Positions 44,063 through 54,296 are shown, counted from the first letter of the stretch. The stretch: DNA of 64,000 nucleotides from Marinobacter sp. LV10R510-11A (GCF_900215155.1 NZ_LT907980.1:434001-498000), one strand, 5' to 3'. Notes: generated by a model not told the origin, from the sequence alone. Numbers and translations are program-made.

Positions 44063-47000
44063 TCAGTTGCTCCCCGAATTTTTGGCTTCTTCCGCCGCCC
44101 GTTGGCGCTTGCGCACTTCGCGGGGGTCGTTATAGGCACGGCCAGGCGCTACCGGAACACTCGGTTCATCGGCAGGCCAGTCTGCAGCCTCGGGAGCAGC
44201 ATTATCCTGCGCCGCTTCGGGCTTATCAGCAGGTGCTTTCTCTGCAGGCTTGTCTGCCGCTGGAGCCTTGCTGCGGCTTCTAACGGGTGCCGATCTCTGC
44301 TTCTTTACCGGAGCTGCTTCGTTCTCTTCTTCAGTTGAGCTTGCCACCGGGCTTTCAGACGGCTTTTCACTGTCGGTAGCCGAGGGCTTCTTATCTGCCT
44401 CGTCGGCCTCTGCTATAGCTTCAGGCGCTGCCGCTTTTGGCTTGGCTACTGGCGTCTCTGCCGCTTCTGCAACCGGGGCTTCGGGCTTCTGAGCCTGGGG
44501 AGCTTTTTGCTCTTGCGGCTTTGGCTCCGAAGTAGCCTCAGCCTTGTCAGCTGTTGGCTGCTTATCAGCGAAAGCTTCGTTCTCTTTTGGAGCTAAAGCT
44601 TCTTTGTCCTTTGATGCTGAAGAAGGCTTTTTAACCTCGGGAGCTGCATCCGGCTTTTGGGCAGCCTTGGCTTCGGGGGCTACCGTCTGCTCTGGTTGCT
44701 TCTGTTCGCTTGGCTGAGCCGCTGGCGCTTTGGTCGTAGCCTGGTCTGCACTCTTGTTGGTTGCCGCAGATGTTGCTTTTACGTCGGTGTTGTCGCTGCT
44801 TGCTTCCGGCTGAGTGTCCTTTTGGTGCTTCTCGTTGCGGGCACTCTTACGAGCTGCTGGCGTGGAAGCGGGAGTTTCGGAAGATGAACCGTCGCGGTTG
44901 CGAGGACGACGCGGCTTGCGACGACTATCGTCAGTGCTTTGCTTATCAGTGCTTTGCTTATCAGTGCTTTGCTTGTCGGCGCTCTGCTTGTCGGTGGTTG
45001 CCGCTTTCGGGGCTTCCTGCGGAGCCTGGGTAGTGTCTTTCTGATCGCCATTGCTCTTGGCATCACGCTGTGGCCGGTTACGACCCTGGCCGCGAGTCTG
45101 GCCATCTTTGCGAGCATCCCGACGGCCATCGCCGCCGCGGTTGTCTGCGACTTTGCTCTCAGGGCCTTTGCTTTCAGAAGCTTTGTTGTCAGAGGCTTTG
45201 CTTGCAGCCTGACGGTTCTGGTTGGGGCGATTTTGATCGTCATTGCGATTGCGGCCCCGCGAACGGCTATCGTCGTTGCGGTTTTGCGGGCTGTTACTTG
45301 GGCGGCGCTCGTTACCGTTCCGGTTATTAGTGTTGCCGGAGCTTTGACCGTCCTGCGCAACGCGGGATTTACGACGATCTTGGCGCACCTGATTCCGCTG
45401 ATCTTCGCGGCTAGCGGTTGCCTTTGCGTTGTCGCGGGTTTCGGTTTGCTGGTCTTCTTCGCCACTAAAGAATACCGCAATCTTGCGACCAATCCGACGC
45501 ATCAAGCCGTCGTCATGATCTGCAGCTTCTGGGGCTTCTGCAACTTTAGGGGTTGGAGTCGGTGCGCTTGTGCGTACAGCTTTTACGGCTGCCTGCTCGC
45601 GAACTGGCTTTTCAGCGGCTGGCACTTCAAGCACTTCTTCTTCGCGCTCGCTGTATTCCTGCGCGACCTGATTGCTCGAGATGTGCTCGGGCGTGGTTTC
45701 GTCATCACGCATGCGCAGGATTTCGAAGTGCGGTGTTTCCATATGGGGAACAGGCACGACAACAATATTCACTTCTTGGTTGGCTTCGATATCGGCCAGC
45801 TGCTTGCGCTTTTCGTTCAGCAGGAATGTGGCCACGGATACGGGCACGATAGCCCGAACTTCGTCGGTCTTTTCTTTGGACGACTCTTCGTAGATCAGGC
45901 GCATGATGCTCAGCGCCAGAGATTCGATACCACGAATGGTTCCCTGGCCTTCACAGCGTGGGCAAACTTCGCTACGAGTTTCACCCAGGGAAGGGCGTAG
46001 CCGTTGACGAGACATTTCCAGCAGGCCAAACCGCGAGATTTTGCCTACCTGAACCCGAGCCCGGTCGATTTCCAGCGCTTCGCGCATCTTTTGCTCTACT
46101 TCACGCTGGTGCCTGGCCGGTGTCATGTCGATAAAATCGATCACGATCAGGCCGCCCATGTCTCGCAGGCGAAGCTGGCGTGCAATTTCTTCTGCCGCTT
46201 CCAAGTTGGTCTGGAATGCGGTTTCTTCAATATCGTGGCCCTTGGTGGCGCGGGATGAGTTGATGTCGATAGACACCAGCGCCTCGGTGGGGTCGATAAC
46301 AATAGAGCCGCCAGAGGGGAGCTTTACTTCACGCTGGAACGCGGTCTCGATCTGGCCTTCAATTTGGTATCGGCTGAACAGGGGGATTTCGTCCTTGTAC
46401 AGCTTGATCTTGTTTTCAAACGTTGGCATTACAGCGCGAACGAAGTTAAGTACGTCCTCGTAAACGCTCTCTGAGTCGATCAGTACCTCGCCGATATCCT
46501 GGCGCAGGTAGTCGCGAACAGCACGAATGATAACGTTGCTTTCCTGATGGATAAGGAAAGGAGCCTTGCGCTCGCCGGCGGCCTGGGTAATGGCTTCCCA
46601 GAACTGCACCAGGTAGTCGAGATCCCACTGAAGCTCTTCAGTGGTGCGGCCAATACCGGCCGTACGCACGATAATGCCCATGGGCTTGGGCACCTGTACG
46701 CTGTTCATGGCTTCTTTCAGTTGCGCCCGCTCTTCGCCCTCTATGCGGCGCGAGATACCACCTGCACGGGGGTTATTGGGCATTAGGACAAGGTAGCGAC
46801 CAGCAAGGGACACAAACGTTGTGAGTGCGGCGCCTTTGTTGCCGCGCTCTTCCTTGTCGACCTGAACAATAACTTCCTGACCTTCGGAAACAACTTCCTT
46901 GATGTTCACTTTGCCTTCGATCTGGCCCGGTGACTTTTTGAAGTAATCTCTGGAAATTTCTTTTAGAGGAAGGAATCCGTGGCGATCGGCGCCGAAATCA

Positions 47001-47173
47001 ACAAATGCGGCTTCCAAGCTTGGCTCTACACGGGTAATGCGCCCTTTGTAGATGTTAGCTTTTTTCTGCTCGCGGGAGCTGGATTCGATATCTAGGTCAA
47101 ACAGACGCTGGCCGTCAACTAAGGCGACGCGCAACTCTTCTGGGTGAGTTGCATTGATTAACATTCTTTTCAT
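44063..47173 (-). CDS. rne: ribonuclease E
   Basis: A 1036-residue RNase E, the single-strand endoribonuclease that leads mRNA decay and rRNA/tRNA processing. The N-terminal ~500 residues are the conserved catalytic part: S1 domain ([20 protein letters not shown]), 5'-sensor/RNase H regions, DNase I-like site (DFIDM near residue 350) and the zinc link CPRCEGQG near 404. The C-terminal half is low complexity, alternately Arg/Asn-rich and Ala/Pro/Glu-rich, as in degradosome-assembling enzymes. It contains tandem ADKQST-type repeats (nt 44931-44990). A long antisense frame over this region is a composition artefact. The UPF0149 gene follows directly. Confidence 0.95.
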   Translation of the reverse strand: MKRMLINATHPEELRVALVDGQRLFDLDIESSSREQKKANIYKGRITRVEPSLEAAFVDFGADRHGFLPLKEISRDYFKKSPGQIEGKVNIKEVVSEGQEVIVQVDKEERGNKGAALTTFVSLAGRYLVLMPNNPRAGGISRRIEGEERAQLKEAMNSVQVPKPMGIIVRTAGIGRTTEELQWDLDYLVQFWEAITQAAGERKAPFLIHQESNVIIRAVRDYLRQDIGEVLIDSESVYEDVLNFVRAVMPTFENKIKLYKDEIPLFSRYQIEGQIETAFQREVKLPSGGSIVIDPTEALVSIDINSSRATKGHDIEETAFQTNLEAAEEIARQLRLRDMGGLIVIDFIDMTPARHQREVEQKMREALEIDRARVQVGKISRFGLLEMSRQRLRPSLGETRSEVCPRCEGQGTIRGIESLALSIMRLIYEESSKEKTDEVRAIVPVSVATFLLNEKRKQLADIEANQEVNIVVVPVPHMETPHFEILRMRDDETTPEHISSNQVAQEYSEREEEVLEVPAAEKPVREQAAVKAVRTSAPTPTPKVAEAPEAADHDDGLMRRIGRKIAVFFSGEEDQQTETRDNAKATASREDQRNQVRQDRRKSRVAQDGQSSGNTNNRNGNERRPSNSPQNRNDDSRSRGRNRNDDQNRPNQNRQAASKASDNKASESKGPESKVADNRGGDGRRDARKDGQTRGQGRNRPQRDAKSNGDQKDTTQAPQEAPKAATTDKQSADKQSTDKQSTDKQSTDDSRRKPRRPRNRDGSSSETPASTPAARKSARNEKHQKDTQPEASSDNTDVKATSAATNKSADQATTKAPAAQPSEQKQPEQTVAPEAKAAQKPDAAPEVKKPSSASKDKEALAPKENEAFADKQPTADKAEATSEPKPQEQKAPQAQKPEAPVAEAAETPVAKPKAAAPEAIAEADEADKKPSATDSEKPSESPVASSTEEENEAAPVKKQRSAPVRSRSKAPAADKPAEKAPADKPEAAQDNAAPEAADWPADEPSVPVAPGRAYNDPREVRKRQRAAEEAKNSGSN
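44931..44990 (-). repeat. 15-bp tandem repeats inside rne
   Basis: Four consecutive 15-bp units (44931-44945, 44946-44960, 44961-44975, 44976-44990); the first two are identical and the others differ by one to four bases. They encode the pentapeptide (S/A)TDKQ repeated in the disordered tail of RNase E. The unit length preserves the frame, so copy number could vary without breaking the gene. Confidence 0.85.
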
Positions 47174-47786
47174 GGAAAGTGAGTTTTCCTGTCGTTAAAT
47201 TTTGACAGAAAACCTTAGGGCGTCGCATCTGCGAAGCAGGATATGCGTGCCGCTGCCCCTGTTAAATCAAGGGATGAGCGGCGAACAGACGGATCACTCC
47301 CTTCCGGGGTATGATCCTGTTGATCTGAGACCGCTGCCGATATCCTGCCTGCCTGCTGGCAGGGAGGTGTCGTGTAGGGTTCGTGTCTGTTGGCGCATAT
47401 AATCCGTTTTCAAGTTCACATAAGTACCTGGGTCTCACGTCGTATTCGTATGCTGGACGGCCCGGCCTTGCGTGGCAGTGATTCTTCGCGATATCGCCCC
47501 GGCGGTTTTCCGCGCGGTTTTAGTTTTTCCGGTGTCAGCTCGCCGTTTCTTTTTACGGGTCTGCTCTGACACTCCGGAAGCATTTCTTGCGCCGTGCCCG
47601 ATAGTGATTGGGCGCTCGGCGTTCAAACTCTTGGATAGTGTCGGTATACTCTTCTGCCGCTCCGGCTTCTGACTAGAGTTGGTCAGGCCGTAAACAAACG
47701 ACAGATCACGCCGGAATATAACAGCATTCGGGTAACCGTTCAATCCTGCTCGTATCGCCAGTTATACCACCTATTGAAGGAACTTT
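47174..47786 (-). promoter_or_regulatory. rne leader and divergent rne/rluC control region
   Basis: About 613 nt without a gene lie between the divergent rne and rluC starts. RNase E mRNA has a long, hairpin-rich 5' leader in E. coli that mediates autoregulation. On the rne side here I can see two hairpins: GGATCA...TGATCC at 47291-47317 (with an inner CCC/GGG) and CCTGCC-AGCA-GGCAGG at 47348-47363. A perfect TATAAT on the plus strand at about 47399 has no obvious -35. No small gene with a credible start was found. Autoregulation is by analogy. Confidence 0.45.
47622..47650 (+). promoter_or_regulatory. candidate promoter of rluC
   Basis: TTCAAA at 47622-47627, a 17-nt spacer, and TATACT at 47645-47650 form a moderate sigma-70 promoter reading toward rluC, about 137 nt upstream of its start. 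The -35 matches 4 of 6 and the -10 matches 5 of 6 consensus positions. Confidence 0.4.
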
Positions 47787-48887
47787 ATGTCCCGCAAAAC
47801 TGCTACCGGAAAGCCCGCTAAAGCACGGGTTAGAAAACCGGCGCCTCGCCCGGCGCGCGGGGTGGGTACCCGTCAGGCTAATGCTGGGCAAGACGCAGTT
47901 CAGCGCGAGGCGGTAGAAAGCGCCCCGAAAGGCGTGTTGCAAGGCGTTCTGTGGGTAACGGTTGATGAGGATAACCATGGGCAGAGGCTGGATAACTTTC
48001 TATTGGCGCAGCTTCGTGGTGTGCCCCGAAGCATTATTTACCGCATGGTTCGCAAAGGTGAGGTTCGGGTTAATAAGGGTAGGGTGAAGCCCGACACACG
48101 GATAACGACAGGCGACCTAGTGCGCATTCCACCCGTTATCCGCAAGGAAAAGGCGCCTCAGACGGCCCCGGGTAGCCGTATTCAAGGTGTGGTGGAAGCG
48201 GCCGTTGTATTTGAAAATGACCAGATGCTAGTCGTTAACAAGCCATCGGGTATTGCGGTACATGGCGGCAGCGGTTTGAGCTTTGGCTTGATTGAGGTGC
48301 TGCGTTCGGCTCGCCCGGAAGCACGCTTTCTTGAGTTGGTGCATCGCTTGGACAGAGATACATCCGGGCTGGTCATGATTGCCAAGAAGCGGTCGGCACT
48401 GCGTTACCTGCAAGATGAGCTCCGGCAAAGGCGCATTCGTAAGCAGTACCACGCCTTGGTGGCTGGAGACTGGCCAGATAGGCTTGGCCGAGTTGACGAG
48501 CCGTTGCTGCGCTATGAAATGGCTAACGGAGAGCGCAGGGTTCGGGTGGATGAGGCAGGCAAGGCTTCGTTGACAACGTTTCGCTGCCTTGGGCGTTATA
48601 AAGGTTACAGCTTGGTAGAGGCTTCGCCAGTTACCGGTCGAACCCATCAAATTCGCGTGCACTGTGTTTGTGCCGGTCATCCGATAGCGGGGGATGACAA
48701 GTATATGGATGATGTAAGCCTCAAAGCCTTCCGGGCGGTTGGCGGTCAGCGCTTAATGCTGCACGCCAGGGCTCTTGAGATTGCCTTGCCGGTTACCGGG
48801 GAGGCGGTTCGGTTTGAGGCTCCTTATGACGATGTATTTGGTCACGTGCTGAGCAGGCTCGAAGTACGTGCAGCAGGAGCAAGTTGA
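47787..48887 (+). CDS. rluC: 23S rRNA pseudouridine synthase
   Basis: A 366-residue RluC-type enzyme that forms pseudouridines at 955, 2504 and 2580 in 23S rRNA (E. coli numbering). It has an N-terminal S4 RNA-binding domain (GQRLDNFLLAQLRGVPRSII) and the catalytic motif HRLDRDTSGLVMIAKKR with the essential Asp near residue 192. The first ~45 residues are basic and extended. The ATG at 47787 follows AAGGAAC. It is divergent from rne, a conserved arrangement, and overlaps the next HAD gene by 1 nt. Confidence 0.92.
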   Translation: MSRKTATGKPAKARVRKPAPRPARGVGTRQANAGQDAVQREAVESAPKGVLQGVLWVTVDEDNHGQRLDNFLLAQLRGVPRSIIYRMVRKGEVRVNKGRVKPDTRITTGDLVRIPPVIRKEKAPQTAPGSRIQGVVEAAVVFENDQMLVVNKPSGIAVHGGSGLSFGLIEVLRSARPEARFLELVHRLDRDTSGLVMIAKKRSALRYLQDELRQRRIRKQYHALVAGDWPDRLGRVDEPLLRYEMANGERRVRVDEAGKASLTTFRCLGRYKGYSLVEASPVTGRTHQIRVHCVCAGHPIAGDDKYMDDVSLKAFRAVGGQRLMLHARALEIALPVTGEAVRFEAPYDDVFGHVLSRLEVRAAGAS

Positions 48888-49534
48888 TGGACGTCAAAGT
48901 TGTTATTTTTGATTGGGATGGAACTCTGGTGGATTCTGTAGACCATATTGCAGACAGCCTGCACCAGGCTGCCACCGACTTAGGATACCCAGCGCTTGAG
49001 AGGGAGGCCTATCGTGACATTATTGGTCTGGGAATGGTTGAGGCTCTAGAAAGGCTTTACCCGGGCATCGGTCATGATGAAATGACGACCATGAGGGAGG
49101 GCTACGCCAATTATTTCTTCCGTAAAGTAACAACGCCACAGACTCTTTTTGAAGGTATGGCGGATGTTGTGACGGACCTCCAAGGTTCTGGTCGTGGGTG
49201 CTCTGTGGCAACCGGTAAAAACCGCAAAGGCCTTGAGCCAGCACTTGTTTCTAGCGGCCTTGGTGCGCATTTTGATATTACCCGCTGCGCTGACGAAACC
49301 CGGTCCAAGCCGGATCCGCGTATGCTTGAAGAAATCCTTCTTTTTTACGGAATTGAGCCTTCTGAGGCCGTTATGATCGGCGATACTCGCTATGATCTGG
49401 AAATGGCCCAGCGTATTGGCATGCCCTCAATTGGTGTGGAGTGGGGGGTGCACAAGCGTGATGTGCTTGGGGCGTACGCTCCACACGCCATCGTAAATTC
49501 TGTGCCGGATCTTCGCAGCGTGCTCGGGTTGTAA
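48887..49534 (+). CDS. HAD-superfamily phosphatase, phosphoglycolate-phosphatase-like
   Basis: A 215-residue HAD hydrolase with the four expected motifs: FDWDGTLVDSV (nucleophile Asp), the S/T of SVATGKNRKG, Lys in RSKPDPRM, and the acid pair in MIGDTRYDLEMAQ. The cap helices are of the phosphoglycolate phosphatase type, but family members hydrolyse many small phosphates. The ATG at 48887 uses the last base of the rluC stop (TGATG), so it is expressed with rluC. In many relatives this HAD gene and an S49 peptidase gene follow rluC, as here. Confidence 0.85.
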   Translation: MDVKVVIFDWDGTLVDSVDHIADSLHQAATDLGYPALEREAYRDIIGLGMVEALERLYPGIGHDEMTTMREGYANYFFRKVTTPQTLFEGMADVVTDLQGSGRGCSVATGKNRKGLEPALVSSGLGAHFDITRCADETRSKPDPRMLEEILLFYGIEPSEAVMIGDTRYDLEMAQRIGMPSIGVEWGVHKRDVLGAYAPHAIVNSVPDLRSVLGL

Positions 49535-49572
49535 GTAGACTTTAGTGATTTCATTTCTAACAGGAAAAGTGC

Positions 49573-50598
49573 ATGAGTGACTGGGATTCCGATAAGACTC
49601 CAGAGTGGGGAGACAAGCCTGCAGAGCATAGCTCAGGGCGAAACCAGCCGCGGGTTCCGCCTGAATCGGGCCGCGACTGGAAGCTGATACAAAAACTGGT
49701 TATGTCTCTGCAGTCTGAGCAGCGCCGTAGCCGACGCTGGGGGATTTTCTTTAAACTCCTTACATTTGTGTATCTGTTTTCTTTGCTGGCCATTGTGTGG
49801 TCGCCATTTGGCGGTAGTTTTGAGGCAACGACCGGCAAGCACACGGCCTTGGTTGAGATAAACGGTGTAATTGCTGCAGATGAGCTAGCCAGTGCGGATA
49901 ACATTGCCGGCTCCTTGCGCTCTGCGTTCGAGCAGGAGAACGCCGTGGCGGTAATCCTGCGCATTAACAGCCCAGGTGGGAGCCCGGTTCAATCTGGCTA
50001 TGTTTACGATGAGATTGCGCGCTTAAGGGAAGAGTATCCGGAAAAGAAGGTTTATGCGGTGATCTCCGATATTGGCGCGTCCGGCGCCTACTATATTGCC
50101 GCGGCTGCGGATGAAATTTATGCAAATCGCGCCAGCCTTGTGGGGTCTATCGGGGTTGTTGCTGGTGGTTTTGGGTTTACCGGTGCTATGGATAAGTTGG
50201 GCGTCGAGCGCCGGCTATACACGGCAGGCGAAAACAAGGCCTTCTTGGACCCGTTCTCGCCCGAGCAGGAGCGGGAGGTCGAATTCTGGCAAAGCGTGCT
50301 CGAAAATACTCATCAGCAGTTTATAGAGGCCGTAAAGAAAGGTCGTGGTGATCGCCTTGTAGATGATGAGCGTCTATTCAGCGGGCTGGTGTGGAGCGGC
50401 GAGCAGGCTCTGGAGTTGGGTCTTATTGATGGACTTGGTAGTACCTCTCATGTTGCCAAGCAGATTATCGGCCAAGAGGATCTGGTTGATTACAGCCAGC
50501 GCAAAGGCCCGTTGCTCGATTTTGTTGATCAGCTTGGCCTGTCTTTTGGTCAGGGTGTTGCCAGTCAACTGGTTGAGTCGCGTCTGCAGTTGCGGTAG
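49573..50598 (+). CDS. S49 signal peptide peptidase (SppA-like)
   Basis: A 341-residue serine peptidase of the S49 family. A membrane anchor lies near residues 58-75 (FKLLTFVYLFSLLAIVW) with the active domain in the periplasm. SPGGSPVQSG, the nucleophile region SDIGASGAYYIAAAADEIYA (Ser near residue 170) and SLVGSIGVV are present. The short, single-domain form resembles SohB/SppA36K proteins, which cleave signal-peptide remnants. The ATG at 49573 has AGGAAA upstream. It follows the HAD gene by 39 nt. Confidence 0.88.
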   Translation: MSDWDSDKTPEWGDKPAEHSSGRNQPRVPPESGRDWKLIQKLVMSLQSEQRRSRRWGIFFKLLTFVYLFSLLAIVWSPFGGSFEATTGKHTALVEINGVIAADELASADNIAGSLRSAFEQENAVAVILRINSPGGSPVQSGYVYDEIARLREEYPEKKVYAVISDIGASGAYYIAAAADEIYANRASLVGSIGVVAGGFGFTGAMDKLGVERRLYTAGENKAFLDPFSPEQEREVEFWQSVLENTHQQFIEAVKKGRGDRLVDDERLFSGLVWSGEQALELGLIDGLGSTSHVAKQIIGQEDLVDYSQRKGPLLDFVDQLGLSFGQGVASQLVESRLQLR

Positions 50599-50633
50599 AG
50601 AGTTGCGGTAGAAAACGGCGCCTGCAAACACCG

Positions 50634-51230
50634 TTAAGGTTCTAAGAGAGGGTTTCTGCCCCAGGCTATCAGCATGTTGTTGAGAGCGATTAGGGGTAGG
50701 CCGATGAGGCTGTTCGGGTCTCGGCCCTGCAGCTCTCGAAACAGCGTGATGCCTAGGCCTTCCATTTTGAAGCTGCCGGCGCAGTTATAGGGTTCTTCTT
50801 TGTGAAGGTAGGCCTCGATTTCGCGGGCCGTGAGCTCCCGGAAGTGAACGGTAAAGTGCTCGCAGCAGGATTGCAGTTTTCCCGAATAGGCATCAAGGAG
50901 AGCGAGTCCGGTCAGAAAGCTAACGCTCTGGCCGCTGCTTCGTTCCAGTTGTTGGCAAGCTTTCGAGTAAGTTCCAGGCTTACTCAGCAGAGTGCCATCA
51001 GATAACGCGGCCACTTGATCGGAGCCAATAATCCAATGCCCCTGGTGAGTAGCTGCTAGAGCTTGGGCTTTGGTTTCCGCCAAGCGCACGGCCAGAGCCT
51101 CTGGAGACTCTCCTAGGGCGGGCGATTCATCAATGTCCGGGCTGGCGCAGGTGAATGGCAGCCCAAGCCTCGTCAGAAGCTCCCGGCGATACGGAGATGA
51201 TGAAGCCAATAGCAGGCGTGTTTGGAGCAT
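50634..51230 (-). CDS. maf: Maf/YceF-type nucleotide pyrophosphatase
   Basis: About 198 residues of the Maf family, which hydrolyses modified nucleotides; the YceF branch acts on m7GTP. Marks: LLLASSSPYRRELLTRLGL at the start, DIDESPALGE, WIIGSDQVAALSDG with the catalytic Asp, and SLIGLPL near the end. The residues in GSDQV rather than GADT suggest the YceF-type, m7GTP-specific branch. The ATG at 51230 is the family start; upstream frame is not conserved. It is divergent from the yceD-rpmF-plsX block, the same neighbourhood as in E. coli. Confidence 0.9.
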   Translation of the reverse strand: MLQTRLLLASSSPYRRELLTRLGLPFTCASPDIDESPALGESPEALAVRLAETKAQALAATHQGHWIIGSDQVAALSDGTLLSKPGTYSKACQQLERSSGQSVSFLTGLALLDAYSGKLQSCCEHFTVHFRELTAREIEAYLHKEEPYNCAGSFKMEGLGITLFRELQGRDPNSLIGLPLIALNNMLIAWGRNPLLEP

Positions 51231-51365
51231 GAGCTGTGATCCTTTGAGAGTTTTCGCCATTTCTGTGCACGTATCGTAGAATACACCTACAGAAACCGGA
51301 ACCCCCGGCCAAAACCTGACGAAGTCTTTGACAGAAGCAAGCTTCGTCCCTAGAATTGCGCGCCT

Positions 51366-51920
51366 ATGTCATATGCGTCTAGTGTTGAGTTACCGAAAAT
51401 AGTCGACCCCTACAAGTTGGCGGAGCGCATCAGTGTGCTGGAGGGAGAAATTCCTCTTAGTGCTTTGTCTCGTTTTCGTGAAGCTGTTTTGGGATTTGAT
51501 GATGACGCTGCATGCCGCGTAAAGCTGTCCTTTTATATGGACGGCCAGCGTCGCCGCATCGTCTCTGGCGAGTTGGAGGCTCCGGTAAATTTGGAGTGTC
51601 AGCGTTGCATGGGATCTATGAGGTCTGTGCTGGTTTCTCAGTTCACACTGGGACTAGTGACCAGCGACGAACAGGCGCAGCAGTTGCCAAAAGATCTTGA
51701 ACCGTTTCAGACCGATGATTTTAGTGCGGATCTCTGGTCGATGGCGGAGGACGAGTTGCTGTTGGTTTTGGCTCCGTATCCGCTTCACGATCGGGGCGAA
51801 TGCCCGGCTAGTGAAGTTCTGGAAGCCTATGAGCCAGACGGTTCTTCTGCAGAGCCGGAAAAGAAATCAGGCGATAACCCGTTCAGCGTGCTGGCGGGGC
51901 TCAAGAACACAAAGCATTAA
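51366..51920 (+). CDS. yceD: YceD/DUF177 23S rRNA accumulation protein
   Basis: A 184-residue DUF177 protein; YceD is needed for accumulation of 23S rRNA and sits before rpmF in most bacteria. The LECQRCMGSM segment (two Cys, near residue 79-82) and the VNLECQRC/DLWSMAEDELLLVL blocks are typical. It leads the yceD-rpmF-plsX-fab operon. The N-terminal residues contain a DPYKLAERISVLEGEI segment usual for the family. The ATG at 51366 is clear. Confidence 0.88.
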   Translation: MSYASSVELPKIVDPYKLAERISVLEGEIPLSALSRFREAVLGFDDDAACRVKLSFYMDGQRRRIVSGELEAPVNLECQRCMGSMRSVLVSQFTLGLVTSDEQAQQLPKDLEPFQTDDFSADLWSMAEDELLLVLAPYPLHDRGECPASEVLEAYEPDGSSAEPEKKSGDNPFSVLAGLKNTKH

Positions 51921-52021
51921 TTCGGGCGTGGGCATCCTATGGAAGCCGGCGCAATCAAGCGAACACGTTAGTCGTAACCATATTCAAGCAAAGTTTACGT
52001 TAACAGGTCAGGAGTAGAACC

Positions 52022-52201
52022 ATGGCTGTACAGAAGAACCGTAAGACCCGTTCCAAGCGTGGCATGCGCCGTGCCCACGATGCTTTGAGCCCTGCAGCTC
52101 TGAGCACGGATTCAACCACTGGCGAAATTCATCGTCGCCATCACGTGTCTCCGGACGGGTTCTATCGTGGCAAGCAGGTTATTGAATCCAGCGACGAGTA
52201 A
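52022..52201 (+). CDS. rpmF: 50S ribosomal protein L32
   Basis: A 59-residue gene too short for simple length filters. The product begins [20 protein letters not shown] and ends [15 protein letters not shown] plus a short acidic tail, which is the L32 sequence pattern. An AGGAG-type site (GGTCAGGAGTAGAACC) precedes the ATG at 52022. Its place between yceD and plsX is conserved in bacteria and couples ribosome and fatty-acid synthesis. Confidence 0.95.
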   Translation: MAVQKNRKTRSKRGMRRAHDALSPAALSTDSTTGEIHRRHHVSPDGFYRGKQVIESSDE

Positions 52202-52244
52202 TATCGTTGTATAGCTGCACCAACCTCAATCGAATGGGCGAACG

Positions 52245-53246
52245 GTGAAACCGATCACCATAGCGATTGACGCCATGAGTGGCGATCGGGGCCCGGCAGT
52301 GGTGGTTGCCGCAGCCCTGGTAGCGGTGCGTGAAAACAAAGCCTTGAGCTTCATTCTGGTGGGAATCCGGAGTGAGCTTGAGGCTTTTTTGTGTGATGGG
52401 CATCCGCGAATACACATTGCGGAGGCTGCAGATGTTGTCCGCATGAATGAACGCCCCTCTCATGCGCTGCGTCACAAGAAAAACTCCTCGATGGCTATCG
52501 CTCTGGCGCTGGTGCGTGACGGCGAAGCTCAGGGGTGTGTCAGCGCGGGTAATACCGGCGCTTTGATGGCGTTTGGTCGCTCCATTATCCGTATGTACCC
52601 GGGTATAGAGCGCCCCGCAATTACCAAGCTGATTCCTTCCCTTCGCGGGCGGTGCCATGTTCTGGATCTTGGTGCCAACGTAGACTCCAGCGCGGAAAAT
52701 CTTTATCAGTATGCCCTGATGGGCTCGCTCATGGCCTCGGCTATCTGTGAGCAAGGCGAGCCGCGGGTTGCTCTGCTGAATGTCGGCGAGGAAGAGATAA
52801 AAGGCAACGAGCAGGTTCGCTTAGCTTCCCATATGCTCGCCCAGTGCGATTCTATTAACTACATAGGTTATGTGGAAGGCAGCGATCTCTTTCGGGACGT
52901 GGCCGATGTAGTGGTGTGCGATGGCTTTGTAGGTAACATTGCGCTAAAAACCGGCGAAGGTGTGGCCGGACTGCTGATAGAACTAATGGAGCAGGCGTTC
53001 TCTCGCACGCTTTATGGTCGCTTTGTGGGCCTTCTTGCCCGCCCTATTATCGGGCGACTTCTTCGCTTGGTGGATCCGTCTCGTCATAATGGTGCCAGCC
53101 TTCTTGGTCTCCAGGGAGTGGTCATAAAAAGCCACGGTAACGCCAATGAGCGCGCGATGCTGGCAGCTATTCGTCAGGCTGTCCTTGAGGTTGAACTGGA
53201 AGTGCCGCAGCGCATCAACGAACGTCTTGATGATCTGATGCTTTGA
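52245..53246 (+). CDS. plsX: phosphate acyltransferase
   Basis: A 333-residue PlsX that forms acyl-phosphate from acyl-ACP for phospholipid synthesis. The family start ITIAIDAMSGDRGP, the CVSAGNTGALMAFGRSIIRM segment, and DGFVGNIALKTGEGV are present. The start is a GTG at 52245. It lies between rpmF and fabD in the conserved block; no fabH gene is present between plsX and fabD, so the initiating ketoacyl synthase must be elsewhere. Confidence 0.93.
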   Translation: MKPITIAIDAMSGDRGPAVVVAAALVAVRENKALSFILVGIRSELEAFLCDGHPRIHIAEAADVVRMNERPSHALRHKKNSSMAIALALVRDGEAQGCVSAGNTGALMAFGRSIIRMYPGIERPAITKLIPSLRGRCHVLDLGANVDSSAENLYQYALMGSLMASAICEQGEPRVALLNVGEEEIKGNEQVRLASHMLAQCDSINYIGYVEGSDLFRDVADVVVCDGFVGNIALKTGEGVAGLLIELMEQAFSRTLYGRFVGLLARPIIGRLLRLVDPSRHNGASLLGLQGVVIKSHGNANERAMLAAIRQAVLEVELEVPQRINERLDDLML

Positions 53247-53357
53247 GCGCCTGAGCCTAAAGCCGGTTTCGCTTATACGGCTTACTCGCGCAAAATCCAT
53301 CCAACTTGTACTATTGGCTAATCTCCTGAAACTTCCAATGACGATAAGATCCAGCTT

Positions 53358-54296
53358 ATGAAATCAGCCTTTATATTTCCCGGACAAGGCTCGCAGTCGG
53401 TTGGCATGCTTTCCGTTGCTGCCGAGTCTTGGCCCATGATCAACAAAACGTTTGCTGAAGCCTCCAATGTGCTTGGCTACGACCTCTGGCACCTTTGCCA
53501 GAAAGGCCCGGCAGAAGAGCTTAATCAGACCATGGTCACCCAGCCGGCAATGCTGACCGCAAGCATCGCGCTTTGGCGGCAGTGGTTTGTATCCGGCGGA
53601 TCAAAACCCGACTTTCTGGCAGGCCATAGCCTGGGTGAGTACAGTGCGCTGGTGGCCGCAGAAAGCCTTGATTTTGTGGAAGCCGTCAAACTGGTACGCC
53701 TGCGCGGCGAACTGATGCAGGAAGCTGTTCCCGCCGGTGAAGGTAAAATGGCTGCTATTCTGGGCTTGGAAGATGCTGATGTTATTGCGGCCTGTGAAGA
53801 GGCCGCCTATGGCGATGTTGTGTCTGCAGTGAACTTCAATGCGCCAGGCCAGGTCGTCATTGCGGGATCGCTTGCCGCCGTTGATCGGGCAATAGAGGCG
53901 TGTAAGGCGAAGGGCGCTCGTAAAGCTATGTCCCTGCCGGTCAGCGTCCCTTCCCACTGCGCCCTGATGAAAGGCGCTGCTGAGGAGCTGGCTCGAGCTT
54001 TGGATGAGGTTCGCTTTAGCGACGCACTCATCCCGGTTATACAGAATGTTAACGCTGCAGCAGAGTCAGATTCGGCTACACTGAAAGCCAATCTTCTCAA
54101 GCAGCTTTATTCGCCTGTACTATGGGCGGATTCGGTTCGCACTCTGGTTAAGAGTGATGTCAACGTAGCCTTGGAATGTGGCACTGGCAAAGTGCTTGCA
54201 GGACTGGCCAAGCGAATTGACCGAGGACTTGCCGTTCATGGGACGGAAGACTCGCAGGCATTGATCGCTGCACTAGCGGCATTTGAATCGTCTTGA
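53358..54296 (+). CDS. fabD: malonyl CoA-ACP transacylase
   Basis: A 312-residue malonyltransferase that loads malonate onto ACP for fatty-acid elongation. The motifs FPGQGSQSVGML near residue 7, the nucleophile in GHSLGEYSAL (Ser near 91), and the histidine-containing VPSHCALM near 198 are visible. It follows plsX by about 110 nt and precedes fabG by 27 nt to its preferred start. Standard bacterial length. Confidence 0.94.
   Translation: MKSAFIFPGQGSQSVGMLSVAAESWPMINKTFAEASNVLGYDLWHLCQKGPAEELNQTMVTQPAMLTASIALWRQWFVSGGSKPDFLAGHSLGEYSALVAAESLDFVEAVKLVRLRGELMQEAVPAGEGKMAAILGLEDADVIAACEEAAYGDVVSAVNFNAPGQVVIAGSLAAVDRAIEACKAKGARKAMSLPVSVPSHCALMKGAAEELARALDEVRFSDALIPVIQNVNAAAESDSATLKANLLKQLYSPVLWADSVRTLVKSDVNVALECGTGKVLAGLAKRIDRGLAVHGTEDSQALIAALAAFESS

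Noticed and set aside
44939..46000. Long plus-strand frame of 353 codons opposite rne
   Set aside because: It lies wholly antisense to the low-complexity tail and zinc-link region of RNase E, its composition follows from that bias, and no ribosome-binding site or known family is visible.
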